Below, piece by piece: positions 56,794-64,000 of a stretch of DNA of 64,000 nucleotides. The notes below the pieces were generated by a model. It had not been told where the DNA came from and did no database searches. It was given only the letters and a program-made list of their open reading frames with translations. Origin of the DNA: Yoonia sp. GPGPB17 (GTDB lineage Bacteria > Pseudomonadota > Alphaproteobacteria > Rhodobacterales > Rhodobacteraceae); NCBI RefSeq assembly GCF_037892195.1, contig NZ_JATACI010000002.1, positions 1,798,001 through 1,862,000 on the forward strand. Direction: 5' to 3'. The first letter of the stretch is position 1. Every line of letters begins with the position of its first letter. Made by a program: the position numbers and the translations under genes.

Positions 56794-58085
56794 TTAGCGG
56801 TCTCGGGATGCCTCCAGAGTATCTTCAAACGTGCGCAAGCCCATTTTTGGTGCTTGCACCAGCACGGACATATTGCCGGGCTTGTGTTCGTTCTTACGCA
56901 TTTTGGTATGGGCTGCGGGAATAGCACCCCACTCAAAACACTCTGACATACACGGATCAAGGCGCTGCTCCAGCATTAGCTTGTTGGCAGCACTCGCTTG
57001 GGCGAGGTGCGCAAAGTGACTGCCTTGCAGGCGCTTTTGGTGCATCCACATGTAGCGCACGTCAAAGGTACAATTGAAACCAGTCGTGCCTGCACAAATC
57101 ACCACCATACCGCCTTTTTTGCAAACCAATGAGGACACCGGGAAGGTTGCTTCACCAGGGTGTTCAAACACCATGTCGACGTTCACGCCTTTGCCAGTGA
57201 TTTCCCAGATCGCCTTGCCGAACTTGCGGGCCTCTTTCAGCCATGTGTTGTATTCGGGCGTATTCACCGTGGGCAACTGGCCCCAACAGTTAAGGTCATT
57301 GCGGTTGATCACGCCCTTCGCACCCAACGACATGACAAACTCACGCTTGCTTTCGTCACTGATCACGCCAATGGCGTTTGCACCTGCCGTATTGATCAAC
57401 TGGATCGCATAAGAGCCCAGGCCACCAGACGCGCCCCAAACCAAAACGTTCTGGCCCGGCTTCAAGTCATGCGGTTCATGGCCGAACAGCATGCGATATG
57501 CAGTGGCGAGCGTCAGCGTGTAACATGCGCTTTCTTCCCATGTCAGGTGCTGTGGGCGATGCATCAACTGCTGGGACTGCACGCAGGTGAACTGGGCGAA
57601 AGACCCATCTGGCGTCTCATACCCCCAAATGCGCTGGCTTTCGGAATACATCGGATCGCCGCCATTGCAGTGCTCATCATCGCCGTCATCCTGATTGCAG
57701 TGAATGACGACTTCATCACCCACTTTCCAGCGCTTAACCTTGTCGCCTACGGCCCAGACGATGCCTGCCGCATCAGACCCGGCAATATGGAATTCGGCCT
57801 TGTGCACATCAAACGGGCTGATCGGTATACCCAGTCCTGCCCAGACACCGTTGTAGTTCACGCGGCCGCCATCACGAGGACCAGAACCTCATTGCTGTCA
57901 GGCTTGGGTACATCTACGACCTCAAGCTGGAACGCCTTATCAGGCTCGCCGTGACGTCCGCGACGGATGGTCCAGGCATGCATCTGTGCGGGCACATGGC
58001 CCATCGGTGGCATCTCGCCCACTTCATAGAGGTCTTTTTCTGGTGCCGTGTATCCAGCTTGGTCGAGGGCCATCTCAGTCTCCAT
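56794..58085 (-). CDS. ccr: Crotonyl-CoA carboxylase/reductase, frameshifted as read
   Basis: A 430-residue medium-chain dehydrogenase that reductively carboxylates crotonyl-CoA to ethylmalonyl-CoA with NADPH and CO2, the marker enzyme of the ethylmalonyl-CoA pathway for acetyl-CoA assimilation. Sections: ALDQAGYTAPEKDLYEVGEM, DAAGIVWAVGDKV, HCNQDDGDDEHCNGGD and ASGGLGSYAIQ (Rossmann). The Met-Ala-Ala-Gly-Val codons around 57862-57866 are short by one base (GCCGC instead of GCCGGC on the minus strand), giving TGA; adding it gives 431 codons. The upstream part contains METEMALDQ as start. Confidence 0.95.
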
Positions 58086-58192
58086 TACTCAGGTTCCAGT
58101 GTTGCCGCACCGCAGAATCGGTCGCGTTGGAACCTAAATAAGCGACAGTAAAGTAACTTTGCAACCATTATAAGGATAATTTTGTAATTTAA

Positions 58193-59590
58193 TTACTCTG
58201 CAAGCGCAGAAACCGTGCCTGAATTTGCTGCACCTGCATCAAAATGATGCGCGATCGAGTTCGCATAGAAGCTCAGGATGTCTTGCCCCAGCTCAGTCAC
58301 AGCTATCCCTGCCTCAGATTCAACAATAAGCTTGCGGGCAAGAAGGCGGCTTAGCGCATCATCGACAACGTCTTGCACCGACCGATTGGGGGCAGGCAGC
58401 TTGTGTTCCTTCAAAAATATCAGCGACTGCGAGACGGATGCCTCAAGATCAGACCGCATCATCGGAGATGCCTGTAGAAGATGGCGCGATACCAGTGGCA
58501 CGCCGACAACGGGCATGACCTCTGCAATCCGCTTCATCAGCTCGTTGGCAATCTGCTCAGTGAGATCATGAACGCCGTCGGCATGGAACTTTGACAGTTC
58601 AAGTGGTTCGCCAAAACTCACTGAGGCCACGCCAAACCCTCGGAATCGCCGCGTGATCCGCAAACCGACGTGCCGCATGACACGCCGAAAGACATTCGTA
58701 AAAGGCGGTTTGAACTTGCGTGTACCCGACCTGTCGGCGGCGATCAGGATCGTGTCCTCCAAAACACGGTCGTAGTTCACCGCGACAGGCACAAAGATCA
58801 CCTCGCGGGCGTCAGCATCAAAGTCTTCGACAACATAGTTCAGCAAACCCATCCGTGGCTTAGCCAGCAGCCCGTCAAGGCTCAACCCACCCTCCGGAAA
58901 CACGGCCTGACTAACGCCACCGCGTGTGGCCATCTGCACATAGCGGGCAAGAACCTTGCGATACAGGGCCCCTCGGGACTTACGCCGAATAAAGTAAGCC
59001 CCCATTGCCCGAATAATCGCTGATAACGGCCACACCCGGGCCCATTCACCAACAGCATAGGACAATGCGCCCGCATTTGCCGCGAGATACGTCACTAAAA
59101 CATAGTCCATGTTGCTGCGGTGGTTGATGACAAAGATAACAGCCGCATCAGGATCAATCTCTTCCAGACGCTTCCGATCAAACGTACCGAGCTTGATCCG
59201 ATAGAGAGATTTGGATAGCCAACGCGCCAACCTGATGCCAATGCTGAAGTAAGCCGTCGCAGAAAACCCCGGCACGATTTCGCGCGCATAACGGCGTGCC
59301 TTCTCAAAAGCCACATTCTCTGGGATCTGCTCTTTGCGCGCGTGTTCGACAATGGCCTGCGTTACCTCCGGATCGTAGATCAGGCGCTGGATCATGTCAT
59401 AGCGACGCGCAAGCTTGAACGGCTCGATGGGGCGTTGGAGCCGCTCGTTCAATTGGGCAATGACCCGTTCAGCCCGTTTGCGAAAAAACCACCGCACAGA
59501 CGGGAACAAGAAATGCGACGCAAAGGTCACGGCAGCGAACAGGACCACAAGAACGAAGGCCCAGAGTGGCAAAGAAACGGTTTGCGTCAT
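58193..59590 (-). CDS. Glycerol-3-phosphate acyltransferase-like protein (PlsB family)
   Basis: A 465-residue protein with one N-terminal membrane helix (LWAFVLVVLFAAVTFASHFL) and the acyltransferase motifs INHRSNMDYVLV (HxxxxD) and VFPEGGLSLDG. It resembles PlsB, which makes lysophosphatidic acid, but is shorter than E. coli PlsB (about 800). A related role in phospholipid acylation is inferred. Frame is open up to 59866, but that segment overlaps ecm's divergent promoter region; MTQTVSLPLW at 59590 is the likely start. Confidence 0.82.
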   Translation of the reverse strand: MTQTVSLPLWAFVLVVLFAAVTFASHFLFPSVRWFFRKRAERVIAQLNERLQRPIEPFKLARRYDMIQRLIYDPEVTQAIVEHARKEQIPENVAFEKARRYAREIVPGFSATAYFSIGIRLARWLSKSLYRIKLGTFDRKRLEEIDPDAAVIFVINHRSNMDYVLVTYLAANAGALSYAVGEWARVWPLSAIIRAMGAYFIRRKSRGALYRKVLARYVQMATRGGVSQAVFPEGGLSLDGLLAKPRMGLLNYVVEDFDADAREVIFVPVAVNYDRVLEDTILIAADRSGTRKFKPPFTNVFRRVMRHVGLRITRRFRGFGVASVSFGEPLELSKFHADGVHDLTEQIANELMKRIAEVMPVVGVPLVSRHLLQASPMMRSDLEASVSQSLIFLKEHKLPAPNRSVQDVVDDALSRLLARKLIVESEAGIAVTELGQDILSFYANSIAHHFDAGAANSGTVSALAE

Positions 59591-59727
59591 AGTTTGAGGG
59601 TGACAGGGAACGCCGGATAGGTAAATCCCATCATGCCGCAACGCAGCGAATTGACAGCGCCATAAAATGTCCGATAAACAGCAACTCGTGTAATTAAATT
59701 GCGCATACTGATTCAGGAGAGCCGCAA

Positions 59728-61696
59728 ATGTCGCAGTCGCAGAAAGATCGCCCCTGGTTGTTCCGGACCTATGCCGGTCACTCGACCGCGGCGGCGTCGA
59801 ACGCGCTCTACCGTGGTAACCTTGCCAAGGGGCAAACCGGTCTTTCCGTCGCTTTTGATCTGCCAACGCAGACGGGTTACGACAGCGATCACATCTTGGC
59901 GAAAGGTGAGGTTGGCAAGGTGGGCGTCCCCGTCAGCCACTTGGGTGACATGCGCGCCCTGTTCAATAACATCCCGCTTGATCAGATGAACACCTCGATG
60001 ACGATCAACGCGACCGCCCCATGGCTCCTGTCGCTCTACATCGCGGTTGCAGAAGAACAGGGTGCAGATATCCGCGCCCTGCAAGGCACCGTTCAAAACG
60101 ATATCATCAAGGAATACCTGTCGCGCGGCACCTACATCTGCCCGCCCGAGCCATCCCTCCGCATGATCACCGACGTAGCGGCATACACCCGCGAACATCT
60201 GCCCAAATGGAATCCGATGAACGTGTGCTCCTATCACCTGCAAGAAGCGGGGGCCACGCCAGAAGAAGAACTCGCCTTTGCGTTGGCGACAGCGACAGCG
60301 GTATTGGATAACCTGAAAGGCAAAGTTGCCGCCAAAGACTTTCCAGCGATGGTGGGGCGCATTTCATTCTTTGTGAACAGCCGGCATTCGTTTTGTCACA
60401 GAGCTTTGCAAAATGCGGGCCTTCGTTGAATTGTGGGACGAAATTTGCGCCAATCGCTACGGCGTTGAAGATGCCAAATACCGCCGTTTCCGCTATGGCG
60501 TTCAGGTCAATTCGCTTGGGCTGACCGAGCAGCAACCCGAAAACAACGTTTACCGCATTCTTCTGGAAACACTCGCCGTCACGTTGTCCAAGAACTCGCG
60601 GGCCCGTGCTGTCCAATTGCCCGCATGGAATGAAGCGCTCGGCCTGCCCCGCCCTTGGGACCAGCAATGGTCCCTGCGCATGCAGCAGATTTTGGCCTAT
60701 GAAACGGATTTGCTGGAATTCGATGACCTTTTTGACGGCAATCCCGCAATTGATCGCAAAGTAAATGAACTCAAAGACGGTGCACGCGCTGAATTGGCGC
60801 AAATCGACGGGATGGGTGGCGCGGTCGGCGCGATTGCGTATATGAAATCGCGATTGGTTGAAAGCAATGCCGCCCGGATCGGTGGCATTGAAAAGGGCGA
60901 CACAACCGTCGTTGGCGTCAACAAATGGCAGACCGGGGAACCTTCGCCACTGACCGCAGGCGATGATGCCATCATGGTTTCTGATCCCGAGGCAGAGGCT
61001 GATCAATTGCACCGCCTGAATGCATGGAAATCCGACCGCGACAGTGCAGCTGTCAACGAAGCGCTCGCGGCGCTACGTGCGGCAGCAAAAGATGGCAGCA
61101 ATATCATGCCGCCGTCTATCGCCTGTGCCCGTGCGGGTGTGACAACGGGTGAATGGTCGGACGTGATCCGAAACGTCTTTGGCCAGTATCGCGCACCCAC
61201 GGGCGTCAGCAGCAATCCGTCCAACCGGACTGAGGGGCTTGAAGACCTGCGCGAGCAGGTCGATCTGGTCAGCACGGCACTTGGCCGCCGATTGAAATTC
61301 CTGGTCGGCAAGCCGGGGCTGGACGGTCATTCAAATGGGGCCGAACAGATCGCGGCGCGGGCGCGCGACTGTGGCATGGATATCGATTACGAAGGTATTC
61401 GTTTGACGCCAGAAGAAATCGTCACGGCTGCCCAAAATGGTGATTGCCACGTCATTGGCCTGTCCATTCTGTCAGGATCACACATCCCATTGGTCCGGGA
61501 TGTAATGAACAGACTGCGCGCCGCGGGTATTGCCCATATTCCCGTAATTGCCGGTGGCATTATTCCCGATGATGACGCAAATGAATTGCGCGCCATGGGT
61601 GTCGCGCAGGTTTACACGCCGAAAGATTTTGAGTTGAATAAAATCATGAGTGATATCGTGACACTGGTCGACCCGCGGTCAGTCGCAGCCGAATAG
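59728..61696 (+). CDS. ecm: Ethylmalonyl-CoA mutase, frameshifted as read
   Basis: About 655 residues after repair. It is a B12-dependent mutase that turns ethylmalonyl-CoA into methylsuccinyl-CoA, the step after Ccr. The N-terminal TIM-barrel region holds YAGHSTAAASNALYRGNL and GLSVAFDLPTQTGYDSD; the C-terminal B12 domain has GKPGLDGHSNGAEQIA, where DxHxxG places the cobalt-ligating His. A one-base A inserted before GCCGGC (60379-60385) breaks Val-Asn-Ala-Gly-Ile-Arg; removing it gives 656 codons. ATG 59728 has AGGAG eight bases upstream. Divergent from plsB. Confidence 0.94.
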
Positions 61697-61796
61697 GCGG
61701 CAAAAACCTGCGCTTTTGTATAGTTGCACTTGAATAGGGCGTGAACTCCTATTTGCCAGGGTATACTGACCATTGAAATGAATAGGAGTGGTCAAT

Positions 61797-62135
61797 ATGA
61801 AACCCGATCTGAAATCAATGACGCGTAAAGAGCTTGAAAAGCTTCAGGTGAATATCGAAAAGGCGCTGGTGAAACTCGCTGAGAAAGATAAGAAAGCAGC
61901 ACTTGCTGCCGCGCAAAAAGCAGCTGCATCGCATGGGTTTTCTTTGGCTGAACTGACAGATGGCGCAGTTACCAAACCAACCCGCAAGCGCAAAGCAGGC
62001 CTCAAGACCGCTTCAGCACCAAAATACAAAAACCCTGCTGATGCCAACCAAACCTGGACAGGTAAAGGGCGTCAGCCTGAATGGTTCAAGGCGGCCATCA
62101 AGGCAGGAACATCGCCCGACGCAATGGAAATCTAG
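61797..62135 (+). CDS. H-NS family nucleoid protein (HvrA-like)
   Basis: A 112-residue protein with the H-NS-type N-terminal coiled coil ([23 protein letters not shown]) and the C-terminal DNA-binding block, ending near [19 protein letters not shown], where GRxP-type basic residues enter the DNA minor groove. Such proteins silence AT-rich DNA or modulate photosynthesis genes in Rhodobacter (HvrA). ATG at 61797 follows AGGAG. Precedes deoD by 57 bases. Confidence 0.9.
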   Translation: MKPDLKSMTRKELEKLQVNIEKALVKLAEKDKKAALAAAQKAAASHGFSLAELTDGAVTKPTRKRKAGLKTASAPKYKNPADANQTWTGKGRQPEWFKAAIKAGTSPDAMEI

Positions 62136-62162
62136 CTTTCCCCTTTGCGCGACTGCGCTTAG

Positions 62163-62190
62163 GCTGGGCCAAAACACAGAAAGGCCCAGC
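62163..62190 (+). repeat. Hairpin next to the deoD ribosome site
   Basis: GCTGGGCC and GGCCCAGC form a perfect 8-base-pair stem with a 12-base loop. Its right arm ends two bases before the deoD ATG, so it overlaps the expected Shine-Dalgarno position (AAGG); it could reduce deoD translation or act as terminator for the H-NS gene. No T run. Confidence 0.55.
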
Positions 62191-62191
62191 C

Positions 62192-62896
62192 ATGACAATC
62201 CATATCGGCGCTGAAAAAGGCGACGTTGCACCAACCGTCCTGATGCCGGGCGATCCCTACCGCGCGAAATGGGCGGCAGAAACATTTTTGACCGACGCGC
62301 GTTGCATCAACGAAGTTCGGGGTATGCTGGGCTTTACCGGTATGTGGAATGGGCATCCGGTGACGATACAAGGGTCAGGCATGGGCATGCCGTCATTGTC
62401 GATCTATGCCAACGAGCTAATCAAAGATTATGATGTCCAAACACTAATCCGTATTGGTTCCTGCGGTGGTATGCAGAATGATGTCGGGATTCGGGATGTG
62501 ATCTTGGCGATGACGGCATCGACATTGTCGACACCATCACGCGGCATCTTCAAAGAACTCAACTTCGCCCCCTGCGCCGACTACGGGTTGCTATCATCAG
62601 CAGAGGCAGCAGCAAAAGCGAAAGGCGTACCAACTCATGTCGGAGGCATCTATTCTTCGGATGTGTTCTATGATGAACGCCCGGACCTGACCGAACAAAT
62701 GATCCGCCACGGCATTCTCGGTGTCGAAATGGAAGCGGCTGAACTCTACAATCTCGCAGCGCGCCACAAACGACGTGCCTTGGCGGTCCTGACAGTTAGT
62801 GATCACCTGATCACACATGAAGCACTGCCAGCGAAAGACCGCGAGAGGTCCTTTGGGGATATGGTCGAGATCGCACTGACGGCTGCATTTTCATAG
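62192..62896 (+). CDS. deoD: Purine-nucleoside phosphorylase (DeoD type)
   Basis: A 234-residue hexameric PNP of the NP-II/UDP family, unlike the trimeric type at 51543. Marks: [35 protein letters not shown] and VSDHLITHE, the last containing the base-binding Asp. ATG 62192 is preceded by AAGG. Two PNPs in 11 kb suggest use of different nucleosides. Confidence 0.94.
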   Translation: MTIHIGAEKGDVAPTVLMPGDPYRAKWAAETFLTDARCINEVRGMLGFTGMWNGHPVTIQGSGMGMPSLSIYANELIKDYDVQTLIRIGSCGGMQNDVGIRDVILAMTASTLSTPSRGIFKELNFAPCADYGLLSSAEAAAKAKGVPTHVGGIYSSDVFYDERPDLTEQMIRHGILGVEMEAAELYNLAARHKRRALAVLTVSDHLITHEALPAKDRERSFGDMVEIALTAAFS

Positions 62897-63488
62897 ATGT
62901 CATGCGGGGCTTTTCCCTACCCTGTGCCGGGTCGGCCCTTACAACAAACCTCTTTCGTTTGATGTTTTCAGCATTGGGGCGGTCGTAATGTTCGCTAAAT
63001 TCTTAGGCATCTGTGTCAGACAATCAATATCGGCAAGCCCTGTTCCTGTGCCCACAAACCCATTTAGCATCAATTGGAATACTGCCGTCCATCGATAGTA
63101 CGCTGTCTGATGAAGCCAAGACGAGCTGTCGGAAGCCTACAATCCCACCCGCTTATGGCGTTCAATTCGACATAGACCATGCCCGCCATTTCAGCTTGTC
63201 CCGCGTTGCGTGAAGAGCCCGAAAACGGATGTCTTACAGCGGCTCTTGTCTTTGGAAACCGGAGGTCGCGGGTCATACGCGACATTCTCTGGACACTTTC
63301 TTCAAGGGGAAGTGGGCTGTCCAGCAAACGATTTGATAACTGCTCAAGCATCTCACTAAGACGAGTTCAACAGTGGGTTGCAATATCCGTTTTGCGCAGC
63401 AGACCACTCCTTGTTACTGTTCTGCACAAGCTTGCCGATCAGACTAAATGATTTGCGTGAGATCACAGTTATAGGGCGCCTTCCTCTA
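62897..63488. other. 592-base region without a recognisable gene
   Basis: No domain, tRNA or known repeat is seen. It has several short open frames (62 to 93 codons) in both directions that are compositionally unlike the neighbouring genes and match nothing I know; the longest, leftward at 63070-63351, has basic, Arg-rich sequence. It could be a decayed gene or the promoter region of deoD or the regulator gene. Confidence 0.35.
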
Positions 63489-64000
63489 TCAGGTGCCGGT
63501 TTGCTTTATCACTTCATGCATGCTTAAAATCGTGGCTACTGCGCGCTTTGTACGCTTTTGGATGTCGACATACGGTACCTTTATGACGCCCAATTGAACA
63601 CGCACCATGCCTAAGCCTTCAAGCAAGCCCATCAGGTCTTCGGCGATGTCCATTGGATGAGTTGCATCCGACAAAGCGCCGTTCGTTTGTGCCAACTGGA
63701 ACATCAGGGCAAAATCCCTTTGAGTCTGACCGTAGGCTGCGTCAAAGAACGTTTGCCCAATATGCGGATTGCCACGCGCTTCTTCATGCATCAAACGCGC
63801 GAATTCCATCGTGTCGGCAGCGTTCAGAAACGTCAGAAGCTTAGTGCCATAGTGGACCAAAGCCTCGCGCAGTTCCGGAATCGTTTCGGTCTTGGGCGGC
63901 GTCAGTTCACGGAACTTCGCAGCCTCGGCTTCGGTCACACATCGCAGGATATCTGCCATATTATCAAAATGCCGGTAGATTGACGCTTTGGAGACCGCAG
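63489..64000 (-). CDS. TetR-family transcriptional regulator, N terminus cut by window edge
   Basis: Leftward gene running in from the right edge; about 170 codons visible. The first visible residues, AVSKASIYRHFDNMADILRC, are the classical recognition helix of TetR DNA-binding domains. The rest is the helical ligand and dimer domain, ending VATILSMHEVIKQTGT. A GCCTAAGC at 63609-63616 lies in frame in this gene (Gly-Leu-Gly) and is natural. The regulated gene is unknown; the DNA before the start is outside the window. Confidence 0.85.
   Translation of the reverse strand, partial: AVSKASIYRHFDNMADILRCVTEAEAAKFRELTPPKTETIPELREALVHYGTKLLTFLNAADTMEFARLMHEEARGNPHIGQTFFDAAYGQTQRDFALMFQLAQTNGALSDATHPMDIAEDLMGLLEGLGMVRVQLGVIKVPYVDIQKRTKRAVATILSMHEVIKQTGT

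Noticed and set aside
63609..63616. GCCTAAGC in the TetR gene
   Set aside because: In frame (Gly-Leu-Gly) and the rest of the protein is intact on both sides; replacing it by GCCGGC would break the frame.

Overview
The window looks like a piece of a chromosome from a marine alphaproteobacterium of the Rhodobacteraceae (Roseobacter group). Supporting signs are the ethylmalonyl-CoA pathway pair (crotonyl-CoA carboxylase/reductase and ethylmalonyl-CoA mutase), a class I lysyl-tRNA synthetase, RpoH with Roseobacter-like neighbours, a dimethylglycine dehydrogenase-type GcvT fusion, the TSUP/TIGR02186 gene pair, a DUF1127 protein, an H-NS/HvrA-type protein and a putative Irr box. Species level is not resolvable here. 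I see no rRNA or tRNA gene, CRISPR array, insertion sequence, prophage or defence island; this is mostly housekeeping DNA with dense, often overlapping genes.

Layout. 1-6.2 kb: edge of an RTX calcium-binding gene, a MscS channel, a LysE exporter, acs, a DUF1127 protein and an Ala/Lys/Pro-rich basic protein. 6.2-14.3 kb: a large beta-helix protein, small secreted and unknown proteins, lysK, a TerB-like protein, dacB-nadD and an unknown. 14.3-22.9 kb: aldo-keto reductase, FAD oxidoreductase and acetyltransferase, a dimethylglycine dehydrogenase-like enzyme, a lipase-like hydrolase, a 2-hydroxyacid dehydrogenase and an SH3b protein. 22.9-28.7 kb (leftward): M3 peptidase, a membrane-tethered MoeB/HesA protein, dut, coaBC, rpoH. 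28.7-41.9 kb: cobU, a phosphatase, GST, comM, rsmI-yraN-gshB divergent from an LpoA-like lipoprotein, glnD, murJ, a rhomboid-fold protein, trpS. 41.9-46.3 kb: VOC protein, class IV aminotransferase, UspA, CPBP protein, nfuA-tsaB-rimI. 46.5-52.3 kb: a purine-nucleoside-type ABC importer operon ending in a purine nucleoside phosphorylase. 52.5-64 kb: TSUP exporter with its TIGR02186 partner, SDR, RecD-like helicase, ccr, plsB-like, ecm, H-NS, deoD and a partial TetR regulator.

The strongest observation is at the DNA level. Ten genes have a broken reading frame that conservation lets me repair to a single short change, and in nine of them (plus one damaged Walker A motif) the original codons would spell GCCGGC. 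As read, that hexamer is replaced by GCTTAAGC, GCTTAGGC, GCTTAGC, GCTTCGGC, GTTAGC, GTAAGC, GCTAGGC, AGCCGGC or GCGGC (or complements). I count twelve such coding sites and two intergenic candidates, while by eye only two intact GCCGGC remain in 64 kb. One gene, the M3 peptidase, has two such sites. Two further breaks (coaBC and the beta-helix gene) are one-base losses in G/C runs. The hit genes include murJ, coaBC, glnD, ccr and ecm, several of them essential or central, so the likeliest reading is systematic consensus error at a modified GCCGGC motif, which in turn implies an active GCCGGC-specific DNA methyltransferase in this organism. True mutation at a restriction site is the alternative. 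I annotate these genes as probably intact in the cell.

A second structural theme is gene packing: six of nine convergent gene junctions share a four-base YTAG in which both stop codons overlap, and many codirectional genes overlap by ATGA or TAATG.
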